This document shows positions 1-8,375 of a stretch of DNA of 51,557 nt, piece after piece. Made by a program: the position numbers and the translations under genes. The DNA is taken from NCBI RefSeq assembly GCF_900170035.1, contig NZ_LT828550.1, forward strand, positions 55,782 through 107,338, given 5' to 3'. The stretch is from Desulfamplus magnetovallimortis (lineage in GTDB: Bacteria; Desulfobacterota; Desulfobacteria; Desulfobacterales; Desulfobacteraceae). How positions within the stretch are numbered: position 1 is the first letter of the stretch; every line of letters starts with the position of its first letter. Under the pieces are notes generated by a model. It was not told the DNA's origin. It searched no databases and saw only the letters and a list, made by a program, of their open reading frames with translations.

Positions 1-122
1 CAGTTATTGGAAAAACAGTTACCTTGAACAATACACTCTGGACAAGGTGCACTGTTTGCAATCCGGCCAAAAGCTGTAAACCTTTAAATAGTTCTTGCAT
101 TTTCAGATAAAAATAATATAAT

Positions 123-161
123 TGCCTGTTGATAATGTAATTGTACAGGCAGAAAATTTTT
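123..161 (+). terminator. possible intrinsic terminator or attenuator upstream of infC
   Basis: A 7-bp inverted repeat (TGCCTGT at 123-129, ACAGGCA at 145-151) with a 15-nt loop is followed by GAAAATTTTTT. It lies about 45 bp before the infC ribosome binding site. It could end an upstream transcript or act as a leader attenuator. The loop is long and the stem short, so the call is weak. No gene is visible in 1-203. Confidence 0.35.
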
Positions 162-203
162 TAGTATATATCACAGTGAACAGTAACCTATGGGAGGTGT
201 AGG

Positions 204-725
204 ATAGTTAAACAGAGCAATCGGGACAGGACAAGCGTAAACAGGGATATCAGAGCGACAGAAGTTCGCGTAATTGGACCTGATGGAGAGCAGATTGGAG
301 TAATGTCCATTAAGGATGCCCTTCGCAGGGCTGCTGAACATGAGCAGGATCTTGTTGAGGTCTCCCCCAACGCCACTCCACCTGTCTGTAAAATAATGGA
401 TTATGGCCGATATAAGTATGAGACCACAAAGAAATTCCAGGAGGCCAGAAAAAAGCAGAAATCATCCCAGGTTAAGGAGATTAAGGTCAGACCCAAAACC
501 GACACTCATGATCTTGAAACCAAGGTGAAGCATATACGTAAATTTATCGGAAATAATGATAAGGTGAAGGTGACACTTATGTTTCGCGGAAGGGAGATTA
601 CATTGACTCAGCAGGCAAAGGATCTTCTGGCAAAGGTTGCTGAAATGACGGATGAGTTTGCCCAGGTTGAACAGTATCCAAAGTTTGAAGGCCGGACAAT
701 GACCATGATTCTTGCCCCAAGATAG
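204..725 (+). CDS. infC: translation initiation factor IF-3, with non-canonical AUA start
   Basis: IF-3 binds the 30S subunit, prevents premature 50S joining and checks start-codon and initiator-tRNA pairing. The protein shows the family hallmarks: a VRVIGPDGEQIGV-type N-terminal strand, the SPNATPPVCKIMDYG linker segment, VKEIKVRP, and a C-terminal KVTLMFRGREIT. The first ATG (303) would remove about 33 residues of the conserved N domain. The frame is open back to a TGA at 177, and no ATG, GTG or TTG lies in between. A GGGAGG ribosome binding site (192-197) sits 6 nt before an ATA codon at 204, giving 173 aa, the usual family length. IF-3 genes typically use rare starts (AUU, AUC, AUA) so that IF-3 represses its own translation. 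The start is inferred; the product is certain. Confidence 0.95.
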   Translation: MVKQSNRDRTSVNRDIRATEVRVIGPDGEQIGVMSIKDALRRAAEHEQDLVEVSPNATPPVCKIMDYGRYKYETTKKFQEARKKQKSSQVKEIKVRPKTDTHDLETKVKHIRKFIGNNDKVKVTLMFRGREITLTQQAKDLLAKVAEMTDEFAQVEQYPKFEGRTMTMILAPR

Positions 726-802
726 TTCTTTTAATACATGCTTTTTGCCTTGAAAATACCTTTTAACTGTTTCATTTTTTTGTGATTATGGCTTATATAT
801 TA

Positions 803-890
803 AATTTCTTATTGGAAAGTCCATCTAAAGGCTTGTTTTTAAAGGACTTTCGTGCTTCGTTGTGGCAGATGTGTCTGCCATGGCAGTTAT
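803..890 (-). repeat. palindromic repeat family A, single copy
   Basis: Read on the minus strand, this unit has an inner inverted repeat (TGGCAGA, short loop, TCTGCCA), then ACAACGAAGC, then an outer pair (GAAAGTCC and GGACTTTC) enclosing a variable stretch. The same two-hairpin design recurs at 5790-5906, 27730-27963 and 37064-37224. It lies in the 544-bp gap between infC and rpmI and is probably co-transcribed with them. Confidence 0.8.
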
Positions 891-1008
891 AGAGTTTTGA
901 TAAATTAAAAAAACAGATAGTACTGAGACGCATTAATGAACAAAACGGATGGTATGGTGATGCTGTCCCTTCAACAGGGAGATGTATCACCATATCTTTT
1001 TTTTGCTA

Positions 1009-1044
1009 ATGGGTTAACACGACAGAATGGGTTAACACGACAGA
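1009..1044 (+). repeat. 18-bp perfect direct repeat, two copies
   Basis: Two adjacent copies of ATGGGTTAACACGACAGA lie between infC and rpmI. A small hairpin (TCCCT, TCAAC, AGGGA) lies just upstream at about 966-980. No function is evident. It may be a small duplication or a remnant of a mobile repeat. Confidence 0.7.
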
Positions 1045-1101
1045 TTGAATTCGTGTGTTATTGTGCCCGTCAACCAAAAACTTGAAATAATACAACTAAA
1101 C

Positions 1102-1200
1102 CGGCATCCTTACATAACAACCCCAAAAAACACTTTATACTTTTGGGAGTAGATATCTCCGAGAATCGGGGATTTTGTAAACTGAAAGATGAAGGGGTGC
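1102..1200 (+). repeat. palindromic repeat family B, copy 1 (degenerate)
   Basis: The unit begins GGCATCCTTACAT, contains CACTTTATACTTTT and a central TCTCCGAGAATCGGGGA, and ends TTTGTAAACTGAAAGATGAAG. It matches better copies at 16109, 20755, 37773, 40948 and 41194, where ACTTTACACTTTT and AAAGTGTAAA form the arms and GGCAT...ATGCC the ends. It lies 70 bp before rpmI. Confidence 0.65.
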
Positions 1201-1269
1201 AAAGATTTTTTTGGATTGTGGCGTTAGTGCGCCATATATTTTGTAATTTTTAAACAGAGGGATAGGGAA

Positions 1270-1467
1270 ATGCCCAAAATTAAAACAAACAGGGCCGCTG
1301 CAAAGCGCTTTACCAGAACAGGTACCGGAAAATACAAATTCAGAAAGTCTCATGCAAGTCACATTTTGACTAAAAAGACAACTAAGAGAAAACGTTCCCT
1401 GAGACTGGATCAGATTATTGACAAAAGTGACCTGCGTGAAGTCAAGCGCCTGTTACCCAATGGATAA
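1270..1467 (+). CDS. rpmI: 50S ribosomal protein L35
   Basis: A 65-aa, very basic protein starting MPKIKTNRAAAKRF and ending VKRLLPNG. This is the standard length and near-consensus sequence of bacterial L35, a small structural protein of the large subunit. It starts with ATG after an AGAGGGATAGGG ribosome binding site. It lies 21 bp before rplT in the conserved infC-rpmI-rplT order. The gap from infC is unusually wide (544 bp) and filled with repeats, so rpmI and rplT may depend on read-through or on a promoter of their own. Confidence 0.97.
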   Translation: MPKIKTNRAAAKRFTRTGTGKYKFRKSHASHILTKKTTKRKRSLRLDQIIDKSDLREVKRLLPNG

Positions 1468-1488
1468 AAGCTAAGGAGTTATACTGTC

Positions 1489-1839
1489 ATGAGAGTTAAA
1501 AGAGGATTTAAGGCGAGAAGACGTAGAAATAAGGTTTTGAAGCTGGCCAGTGGTTTCAGGGGCGGGCGCAGCAAGCTTTATCGTACAGCGGCTGATTCAG
1601 TGGATAAGGCATTGATGTATGCATATCGGGACAGAAGAGTGCGCAAAAGAGAATTCAGGAAACTGTGGATTGCCAGGATTAATGCTGCTGTCAGAATGAA
1701 CGATCTCTCTTACAGCAAGTTTATTCATGGTCTGAAACTTGCGGATATTGATCTTGATCGTAAGGTTCTTGCTGATCTTGCTGTTTTTGATCCAGCAGGA
1801 TTTTCACAGATTGCAGCGGCAGCTTCTGCTAAACTTTGA
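1489..1839 (+). CDS. rplT: 50S ribosomal protein L20
   Basis: A 116-aa basic protein starting [20 protein letters not shown], with the invariant [13 protein letters not shown] segment and the [11 protein letters not shown] helix. L20 binds 23S rRNA early in 50S assembly. In many bacteria it also represses the infC-rpmI-rplT operon by binding the leader mRNA. No such leader structure could be identified by eye here. The length is typical and the ATG follows AAGGAG. pheS follows after 23 bp. Confidence 0.97.
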   Translation: MRVKRGFKARRRRNKVLKLASGFRGGRSKLYRTAADSVDKALMYAYRDRRVRKREFRKLWIARINAAVRMNDLSYSKFIHGLKLADIDLDRKVLADLAVFDPAGFSQIAAAASAKL

Positions 1840-1862
1840 TGTGAAATAAATTGGGGAGTGTT

Positions 1863-2870
1863 GTGGAAAATAATATTCAAGCAATTGAGAGAAGTGCCTT
1901 TAAAGATATTGAGGCTGTTGATTCCTTTGAAAAACTGGAGCTTCTTGAAATTCGATATCTTGGGCGTAAAGGTTTGCTGACCGCTTTTTTGAGAAATATT
2001 GCCCAGTTGCCGGTTGAAGAGAGACCAGATGCCGGTAAAAATGCCAATCTTCTCAAGAATCGCCTTGAAAAGGCATTCAGGGAGCTTTCCAAAAAACTTA
2101 AATCCAGCAGGGATCTTAAGGGAGGTGGTGTTGATGTAACCCTTCCGGGCAGGACGTTTTTTAGAGGTTCCCTCCATCCGGTAACAAAAATATCCAGAGA
2201 AATTTCAGATATCTTTTCAAGACTTGGTTTTGAAATTGCAGAAGGGCCGGAAGTTGAGACAGATTACTATAATTTTGAGGCTCTCAATATCCCAAAGTAT
2301 CATCCTGCAAGGGATATGCAGGATACATTTTATGTTGCTGAGAATATTGTGCTGCGCACCCATACCTCTCCAACCCAGCCAAGGGTAATGGAAAAACGAA
2401 AGCCACCGGTAAGGATTGTAGCTCCTGGAAAGGTTTACAGATGCGATTCCGATCTTACTCATACACCAATGTTTCATCAGGTTGAAGGCCTTATGGTAGA
2501 TCGCAGGGTCTCTTTTGGTGATCTTAAGGGAACTCTGACCACATTTGTGCATCAGCTTTTTGATGAAGAGATATCCCTGCGTTTCAGACCAAGCTTTTTT
2601 CCCTTTACCGAACCCAGTGCAGAGGTTGATATCCAGTGTGTCATGTGCAGAGGGAAAGGTTGCCGTGTCTGCTCAAAAACAGGATGGCTTGAGGTTTTGG
2701 GCTCGGGGATGGTACATCCTGCTGTTTTTGAAAATGTTGGTTATGATACGCAAATCTATTCTGGTTTTGCTTTTGGCATGGGGATTGAGCGTCTTGCCAT
2801 GCTGAAATATGGAATAGATGATCTTCGGAAATTTTTTGAAAATGATATGCGTTTCCTGGGGCAGTTTTAA
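1863..2870 (+). CDS. pheS: phenylalanine-tRNA ligase alpha subunit
   Basis: The catalytic subunit of the (alpha-beta)2 PheRS, which charges tRNA-Phe. An N-terminal coiled coil (about residues 1-90) is followed by a class II aminoacyl-tRNA synthetase core. That core has [13 protein letters not shown], the motif 2 region ([19 protein letters not shown]) and the motif 3 region ([17 protein letters not shown]). The frame is open to a TTG at 1851, but the ribosome binding site GGGGAG (1853-1858) points to GTG at 1863, giving 335 aa. pheT starts 2 nt after the stop. A CxxC-type cluster ([12 protein letters not shown]) precedes motif 3, as in many bacterial PheS proteins. Confidence 0.96.
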   Translation: MENNIQAIERSAFKDIEAVDSFEKLELLEIRYLGRKGLLTAFLRNIAQLPVEERPDAGKNANLLKNRLEKAFRELSKKLKSSRDLKGGGVDVTLPGRTFFRGSLHPVTKISREISDIFSRLGFEIAEGPEVETDYYNFEALNIPKYHPARDMQDTFYVAENIVLRTHTSPTQPRVMEKRKPPVRIVAPGKVYRCDSDLTHTPMFHQVEGLMVDRRVSFGDLKGTLTTFVHQLFDEEISLRFRPSFFPFTEPSAEVDIQCVMCRGKGCRVCSKTGWLEVLGSGMVHPAVFENVGYDTQIYSGFAFGMGIERLAMLKYGIDDLRKFFENDMRFLGQF

Positions 2871-2872
2871 TT

Positions 2873-5347
2873 ATGAAAGTGACAATAAGCTGGTTGAAAG
2901 ATTTTACTTCTGCGGACTACACCCCCGCTGAAATGGCTGAACGGCTGACAATGGCAGGTCTTGAAGTTGACTCTGTGTCGGACAGATATGCTTACCTTGA
3001 TAATATATTGGTTGCCCGTGTGGTGCAGGTTGAACAGCATCCTGATGCTGACAAGCTTAGTTGCTGTAAGGTTGATGTGGGAGGAGATAAACTTCTGTCA
3101 ATTGTGTGTGGCGCTCCCAATGTAAGAGAAGGTCTTGTTGTGCCGTGTGCAATGATAGGTTCCGCGCTGCCCGGAGAAATTCTCATAAAAAAGAGCAAGC
3201 TGCGTGGCCAGATTTCCGAGGGAATGCTTTGCAGTGGAGCTGAGCTTAATCTTGATGTCAGCCACTCTGGAATTATGGAACTTGATCCATCTTTTGTGCC
3301 AGGAACTCCACTTGCGGAAGCTCTTGGCTTTTCAGATCATGTTCTGGAAGTTGATCTGACTCCTAACAGACCAGACTGTTTAAGTGTTATAGGCATTGCA
3401 AGGGAGGTTGCAGCATTTAGCAATCCTCCTGCAAAACTTGAACTGCCGGTGTCTGTAATGCCTGAAGATAACCCTTCTGTTGCATCCATTCATGACAATA
3501 TTGCAGTTGATATTCTTGATTCTGATCTCTGCTCCAGATATACAGCAGGCATGCTGGTTGATGTCAAGGTTGGACCATCTCCTTTCTGGCTTCAGGATAG
3601 GCTTGTTGCTGTAGGAATGACCCCTATTAACAATATTGTTGATGTGACAAATTATGTAATGATGGAGACAGGACAGCCACTCCATGCCTTTGACTATGAT
3701 AATATTGCCGGAGGCAGGATTGAAGTAAGGCGGGCTGGGGCAGACACAACCTTTAAAACCCTTGATGGCAAAGATCACGCACTTGAGCCTGACATGTTGA
3801 TGATTTGTGATGGACAAAGACCTGTTGGCATTGCCGGTGTAATGGGTGGGGAAAATTCCGAAATTCTTCCTGGTACGACAAGGGTTCTTGTGGAAAGTGC
3901 ATGTTTTAACCCTGTATCCATAAGAAGAACAGCCAAGCGATCAGGAATAAACACAGATGCATCCCACCGTTTTGAGAGAGGAGTCGATCCCGAGGCAACC
4001 ATGAATGTTCTGAAAAGAGCAATGTTGCTTATGGCGGAGGTTTCCAAAGCTACAATATTGAATGGTCTTGTTGATGAGCATCCTGTAAAGCATGAACCGG
4101 TTAAAATTGATCTTGCTCCCTGTGCATTGAATCAGCGCCTTGGCACTGATATCGGGACAGGGGATATGGTCACTCTTCTGGAAGCAGTTGGTTTTCAAGT
4201 CAACTCATCAGATTCAGCAAAGGCTTTGGATAAAAGTGATTGTGAAGAACATCTCACAGTAAAGGTGCCTTCTTTCAGGGTTGATGTCAGCCGCCCCGAA
4301 GACCTTTCTGAAGAGGTTGCTCGATTGTGGGGATACAATCGCATTGAGACGCGTTTTCCAGATGTACCGGTAAGGGCAAAGGGGCCTTCTCTAAAAATTG
4401 TCATGCGTGAAGAGATAAGGGATATTATGACAGGAATGGGCTTTAGTGAGGCTCTTAACTACAGTTTTAACTCTGCATCTGCCTGTGACTTTATGTCTCT
4501 TGATGCCGATGATAAAAGGCGTTCTGTTGAGACCATTCTCAATCCCATTTCAGAAGAGCTTTCTGTTATGCGCACAACCCTTCTTCCCTGTCTCTTTGAT
4601 AATATGCGTCGAAACAATTCTCAGCAGATTGATACATTAAAGCTTTTTGAAGTTGGTAAAACATTCCTTGCAACCTCTAAAGGAAGTCAACCTCTGGAGA
4701 ATGAGATGTTGGCAGCCCTGTGGACAGGGGAGCGCACTGGAATTTCTTGGCATACAAAACGGTCACAATGTGATTTTTATGATATAAAAGGCGTAGTGGA
4801 GTCTTTATTCAGGGCTGTCGGCATTAATGGCGTCTCCTTTGAAGTGGCGGATTCTGCTGCTTATCCATATTACAGGAGAGGGTATGCTGCAACAATGCAT
4901 TACAAGGGAAAGCTTTTAGGCTCAATTGGTGAGGTCAATGATGATGTGCTTAAAAATTTTAGCCTCAGGCAGGCCGCCTTTGTATTTGAGCTTGATCTGG
5001 ATATGATGTTGTCTTTCTACTCCCACAATACAATGGGAACAACAGACCCTTTACCAAAATTTCCTTCACTTTCAAGGGATCTGACTTTGATACTTGATAC
5101 ATCTGTTGAGTCTGGCTCTGTTCTTGCTGATATTGAGGCTTTTAAGCAGGAGCAGCCATTGCTGGAAGATGTCTTTATTTTTGACCTTTATGAAGGAGCG
5201 CCACTTGCAAAGGGTAAAAAATCCCTATCTTTAAGAGTTGTTTATCGTTCAATGGAAAAGACATTGAAAGAAAAAATGGTAAAAAATATTCATGGTGACA
5301 TCTCCAGAAGAATAATTGAAAAATATGCTGCAGAACTGCCATCATAA
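2873..5347 (+). CDS. pheT: phenylalanine-tRNA ligase beta subunit
   Basis: An 824-aa non-catalytic partner of PheS that binds tRNA and carries editing activity. Visible domains in order are: N-terminal EMAP-type tRNA-binding domain (VVQVEQHPDADKLSCCKVD, about 48-150); B3/B4 editing region with EVDLTPNRPDCLS and the INNIVDVTNYVM / GQPLHAFDYD signature; B5 domain (about 410-490); catalytic-like core; and the C-terminal anticodon-binding FDX-ACB domain ending in the last 95 residues (KFPSLSRDLTLIL). The length is standard. The gene is translationally coupled to pheS (2-nt gap). Confidence 0.97.
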   Translation: MKVTISWLKDFTSADYTPAEMAERLTMAGLEVDSVSDRYAYLDNILVARVVQVEQHPDADKLSCCKVDVGGDKLLSIVCGAPNVREGLVVPCAMIGSALPGEILIKKSKLRGQISEGMLCSGAELNLDVSHSGIMELDPSFVPGTPLAEALGFSDHVLEVDLTPNRPDCLSVIGIAREVAAFSNPPAKLELPVSVMPEDNPSVASIHDNIAVDILDSDLCSRYTAGMLVDVKVGPSPFWLQDRLVAVGMTPINNIVDVTNYVMMETGQPLHAFDYDNIAGGRIEVRRAGADTTFKTLDGKDHALEPDMLMICDGQRPVGIAGVMGGENSEILPGTTRVLVESACFNPVSIRRTAKRSGINTDASHRFERGVDPEATMNVLKRAMLLMAEVSKATILNGLVDEHPVKHEPVKIDLAPCALNQRLGTDIGTGDMVTLLEAVGFQVNSSDSAKALDKSDCEEHLTVKVPSFRVDVSRPEDLSEEVARLWGYNRIETRFPDVPVRAKGPSLKIVMREEIRDIMTGMGFSEALNYSFNSASACDFMSLDADDKRRSVETILNPISEELSVMRTTLLPCLFDNMRRNNSQQIDTLKLFEVGKTFLATSKGSQPLENEMLAALWTGERTGISWHTKRSQCDFYDIKGVVESLFRAVGINGVSFEVADSAAYPYYRRGYAATMHYKGKLLGSIGEVNDDVLKNFSLRQAAFVFELDLDMMLSFYSHNTMGTTDPLPKFPSLSRDLTLILDTSVESGSVLADIEAFKQEQPLLEDVFIFDLYEGAPLAKGKKSLSLRVVYRSMEKTLKEKMVKNIHGDISRRIIEKYAAELPS

Positions 5348-5411
5348 AAATATCGAACCCTTTTGTTGACAAAATAGATTTTTTGGGGTAGTCTTCAAAA
5401 TTAATTCATGG

Positions 5412-5487
5412 GCGGGCATAGCTCAGTTGGTAGAGTACAAGCTTCCCAAGCTTGGTGTCGCGAGTTCGAATCTCGTTGCCCGCTCCA
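5412..5487 (+). tRNA. tRNA-Gly (anticodon CCC)
   Basis: A full cloverleaf can be drawn. The acceptor arms are GCGGGCA (5412-5418) and TGCCCGC (5477-5483), followed by an encoded TCCA end. The D-arm segment is GCTCAGTTGGTAGAG. The anticodon stem CAAGC/GCTTG encloses the loop TTCCCAA, which gives anticodon CCC. The T arm is CGAGTTCGAATCTCG. It reads GGG glycine codons. It lies 64 bp after pheT. Confidence 0.97.
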
Positions 5488-5708
5488 GTGAACTTGATTT
5501 GTTATTTTAATGGCTATTTTTAATAATTCTCATCAAGTCTCTTTATGGATTGCGTATATACAGCAAGTCGTGTTTTTATGTGATTATGCAAACTTAAGTT
5601 TTACGCGATAGTTAATGAGAGATCAAAAACAGATGGGATATTTATAATAACGATCATCGTTGCCCGAACAATGGGTTTATGATTTAATATTTTTGGACAT
5701 CAGGGAAG

Positions 5709-5727
5709 CGGGCATATGCCCGTTTTT
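5709..5727 (+). terminator. intrinsic terminator between tRNA-Gly and rimP
   Basis: The self-complementary stretch CGGGCATATGCCCG (5709-5722) is followed directly by TTTTT. It is the best terminator-like hairpin between the tRNA and the rimP operon. The perfect palindrome leaves a small loop, so a stem of 5 bp with an ATAT loop is the realistic fold. The rest of 5488-5931 holds no gene. Confidence 0.6.
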
Positions 5728-5789
5728 CTGTTTAATGGGGTTGGAAAAACTTTTAGATTCCGTTTTTTTCAAGTCTGTTTTTGGTTTTT

Positions 5790-5906
5790 GTATAAAACAT
5801 ACATGGCGGTTCATCGCCACAATCGAAGTGATGAAAGCCCTTAATTGGTGGGGACTTTCATATAAATGCTAAGTTGTGGCAAATTGGTTTGCCATGGCCG
5901 TTATAT
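5790..5906 (+). repeat. palindromic repeat family A, two units in opposed orientation
   Basis: A plus-oriented unit (ACATACATGGCGG, a TCATCGCCAC palindrome, AATCGAAGTGATGAAAGCC, then GGGGACTTTCATATAA) runs to about 5866. The head half of an inverted unit follows (AAGTTGTGGCAAATTGG, TTTGCCATGGCCGTTATAT). The pair ends 25 bp before rimP, so it probably lies in the leader of the rimP-nusA transcript. Confidence 0.75.
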
Positions 5907-5931
5907 TGATATTTAGAGGGTTGCAAGAGGT

Positions 5932-6417
5932 ATGGGTAAAGATCAAGCCTGGGCAGAATCTGTGATTGCTACCGTAAAAGATATTGCAGAAGATGTGTGC
6001 AGTTCAGAAAATATGGAATTTGTCCATGCAGAGATGCTTTCAGAAAACGGGGGGGCAACTCTTCGTATATATCTTGATAAGCCAGGTGGTATTACCATTG
6101 ATGACTGTATTTACATGAACCGGCAGATGGGAGATCTTCTGGATGTTCATCTTGATGATGTGGGCAGGTACCGTCTTGAAATATCCTCTCCTGGCCCCAG
6201 GCGTCCATTGACAAAATTGCAGGATTTTGAACGTTTTAAAGGTGAACGTGCCAAGATTGAACTCATGTTGCCTGTTGACGGCAGAAAACGTTTTACCGGT
6301 TCTATTGAGGGAGTTGATGAGAAAGGTATGGTTACGCTTCTTGTTGACCAGAGAAGGGTGGCTGTTGGTTTCGACCAGATAAAAAAAGCCAGATTGTCAG
6401 GTACCCATGGGGAATAA
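5932..6417 (+). CDS. rimP: ribosome maturation factor RimP
   Basis: A 161-aa protein of the RimP (YhbC/DUF150) family, needed for 30S maturation. Typical features are an N-terminal alpha/beta domain with ATLRIYLDKPGGITIDDCIYMNRQMGDLLD and the motif YRLEISSPGPRRPLT, then a small C-terminal SH3-like barrel (about 95-155). It is the first gene of the rimP-nusA-infB order conserved across bacteria, with nusA starting 2 nt after its stop. ATG start after GAGGGTTGCAAGAGGT. Confidence 0.95.
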   Translation: MGKDQAWAESVIATVKDIAEDVCSSENMEFVHAEMLSENGGATLRIYLDKPGGITIDDCIYMNRQMGDLLDVHLDDVGRYRLEISSPGPRRPLTKLQDFERFKGERAKIELMLPVDGRKRFTGSIEGVDEKGMVTLLVDQRRVAVGFDQIKKARLSGTHGE

Positions 6418-6419
6418 AG

Positions 6420-7958
6420 ATGCTTATTACAGATGTTAAACGGGTTATTGAGCAGTTGAGCCGTGATAAAGGTATTAATCGGGAAGTGCTGGTTGCAACC
6501 CTTAAAGAGGCAATTGAATCTGCAGCAAGAAAAAAGTTGGGTGCCAGGGCTGACATTGAAGTGCATTATGACGAAAAAACAGGAGAGGTAGAAGTCTTTC
6601 AGTTTAAGGAAGTTGTGGATGAGGTTCATGATCCGGATGTGGAGTTGACCCTTGAAGATGGGCTTGAGTATGACCCTGAATGTGAAGAGGGCGACAGCCT
6701 CGGTATAAAGGTTGACACGTCGCTTTTTGGCCGAATTGCTGCACAGTCTGCCAAGCAGGTGATTATCCAGAAGATGAAAGAGGCTGAACGGAATGCGGTT
6801 TATGATAATTTTATCCATAAAAAAGGTGAAATTATAAACGGCATTGTCCAGCGAATTGATAGAGGCAATATCATTGTTAACCTTGGTCAGGCAGAAGCTC
6901 TTTTGTCATCTCGGGAACAGATGCCAAGGGAAAATTACAAGCGTGGTGACCGCATCCGTGCATATGTTTTGGATGTTATGGAGGAATCACGGGGAGCACA
7001 GGTTCTTTTGTCACGCACTCATCCTGAATTTCTTGCAAAGCTTTTTGCTTCTGAGGTTCCTGAAGTTGCAGAGTCCATTGTTACCATAAGAAGTGCTGCA
7101 AGGGAGCCTGGAATTCGATCTAAGATTGCTGTGAGTTCTTCAGATTCTGATGTTGACCCTGTTGGTGCCTGTGTAGGTATGAAAGGCAACAGAGTTCAGA
7201 GTATTGTTCAGGAGTTAAGAGGAGAAAAGATTGACATTGTCCAGTGGAGTCCCGATGTTGCAAAGTTTGTATGTAATGCCCTCTCTCCTGCCGAAATTGC
7301 CAAGGTTGTTATAGATGAGGAAAACAGGAGCATGGAGATAATTGTCCCTGATGAGTTCCTCTCAATTGCCATTGGTAAAAATGGTCAGAATGTTCGTCTG
7401 GCATGTCGTCTGACAGGGTGGCATCTTGATGTAATGAGTATGGATGAATACAGCCGCAAGCTAAAGAAGATGTACTCTTCTTTTATGAGGATTCCTGAAA
7501 TTACCATTGATGTTGCAGAAAAGCTCTGCCGGAATGGCTTTACCACTTTAAAAGAGATTGTAGATGCATCTGACGATGCATTGTTGTCGGTTTCTGGCCT
7601 CTCTGAAGATGAGGTTGTGTTGATCAAAAAGTCGGCAAAACAGCTTTTTAACTCATCTGATTCTAAATCTGGTGCGGTCAACCATCGTAGGCTTGATATA
7701 AAAGAGAATGAAAGTTCTTTAGAAGATACGTCTGGATCTTCAGGGGAAGAAGTTCCTCCTGTTGGTGATGAACTCCCGAAAACTGATGACCCTCTTGAAG
7801 TTGACGCTACTACTCCAAGTTTTGATGAGCCTCGGAAGGTTGATGAAGCTCTTGAAGAATCTATGGAAGTTTCTGCTGCTCCAGAACTTGATGATCCTTC
7901 AAACGCTGATGGGACACCAAGAGTTGTTGAACCTTCAAAAGTTGATGAGGTGTCATAA
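6420..7958 (+). CDS. nusA: transcription termination/antitermination factor NusA
   Basis: A 512-aa RNA polymerase-binding elongation factor acting in pausing, termination and antitermination. Domains in order: N-terminal RNAP-binding domain (about 1-130); S1 domain (KGEIINGIVQRIDRGNIIV, about 140-200); KH1 (GACVGMKGNRVQSIV) and KH2 (SIAIGKNGQNVRLA); then one helix-hairpin-helix-like repeat (about 355-410). After residue 420 comes an acidic, low-complexity tail rich in Asp, Glu, Pro and Ser, with loosely repeated VDE/DDP units. This is unlike the ordered acidic repeats of E. coli NusA. The reading frame just past the stop continues with similar composition (IDATPDAYG) in a different frame, so the tail may have been trimmed by a past frameshift. 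Confidence 0.96.
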   Translation: MLITDVKRVIEQLSRDKGINREVLVATLKEAIESAARKKLGARADIEVHYDEKTGEVEVFQFKEVVDEVHDPDVELTLEDGLEYDPECEEGDSLGIKVDTSLFGRIAAQSAKQVIIQKMKEAERNAVYDNFIHKKGEIINGIVQRIDRGNIIVNLGQAEALLSSREQMPRENYKRGDRIRAYVLDVMEESRGAQVLLSRTHPEFLAKLFASEVPEVAESIVTIRSAAREPGIRSKIAVSSSDSDVDPVGACVGMKGNRVQSIVQELRGEKIDIVQWSPDVAKFVCNALSPAEIAKVVIDEENRSMEIIVPDEFLSIAIGKNGQNVRLACRLTGWHLDVMSMDEYSRKLKKMYSSFMRIPEITIDVAEKLCRNGFTTLKEIVDASDDALLSVSGLSEDEVVLIKKSAKQLFNSSDSKSGAVNHRRLDIKENESSLEDTSGSSGEEVPPVGDELPKTDDPLEVDATTPSFDEPRKVDEALEESMEVSAAPELDDPSNADGTPRVVEPSKVDEVS

Positions 7959-8042
7959 ATTTGGTGAAACTCCTGCTCGTGGGGCAATTCCAGAGATTGA
8001 TGCAACACCTGATGCTTATGGTGTGCTAGGCAATAGTGTTCT

Positions 8043-8124
8043 TTCAAGGTTTGATTGTCGGGTAGAAAATGCCTTGAACCTTTGAAAAGCCTTAAAAGTC
8101 ACCCGACAGTTTAAACTTGAAGAG
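8043..8124 (+). repeat. palindromic repeat family E, copy 1
   Basis: The arms TCAAGGTTTGATTGTCGGGT and ACCCGACAGTTTAAACTTGA are inverted and enclose about 40 bp. The same arms recur at 31551-31648 and 39243-39310, with a half copy near 29345. It lies in the nusA-infB gap, inside a normally continuous operon. Confidence 0.75.
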
Positions 8125-8179
8125 GCAATAGTGAGAATGAGATGATTTCTGAATCATAAAATTAAATGACAGTCAAACA

Positions 8180-8282
8180 TTGATGAATTCGTACAACGTC
8201 CCCAATGCCAGAATTGATATTGATAATTTCAGAAGGTTTATGGCTAAAAAAAAGATTTGGGATTCTTACAGGTTCATTAAAT
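8180..8282 (+). repeat. dispersed repeat family F, copy 1
   Basis: The segment with GATATTGATAATTTCAGAAGG, TGGCTAAAAAAAAGAT and ATTCTTACAGGTTCATTAA matches 47520-47617. The second copy has better preserved inverted ends (GTAAAAAGTCC and GGACTTTTTAC). It fills the rest of the 417-bp nusA-infB gap. No gene is seen in 7959-8375. Confidence 0.6.
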
Positions 8283-8375
8283 TTTGACAGACTGCTAAAC
8301 TGTTACAGAAAATTTTTTGTGTTGTTTAAAACTGTTTTCTGGAAAAAATATGGTGCGATTTTTTTGGGGGGATAA

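Noticed and set aside
1-203. Missing thrS upstream of infC as a rearrangement
   Set aside because: thrS often precedes infC, but only 203 bp are visible, too little to decide.
7762-8085. Possible separate gene overlapping the end of nusA
   Set aside because: It is a shadow of the NusA tail in another frame; only the part after the NusA stop has similar composition, which fits a decayed tail extension, not a gene.
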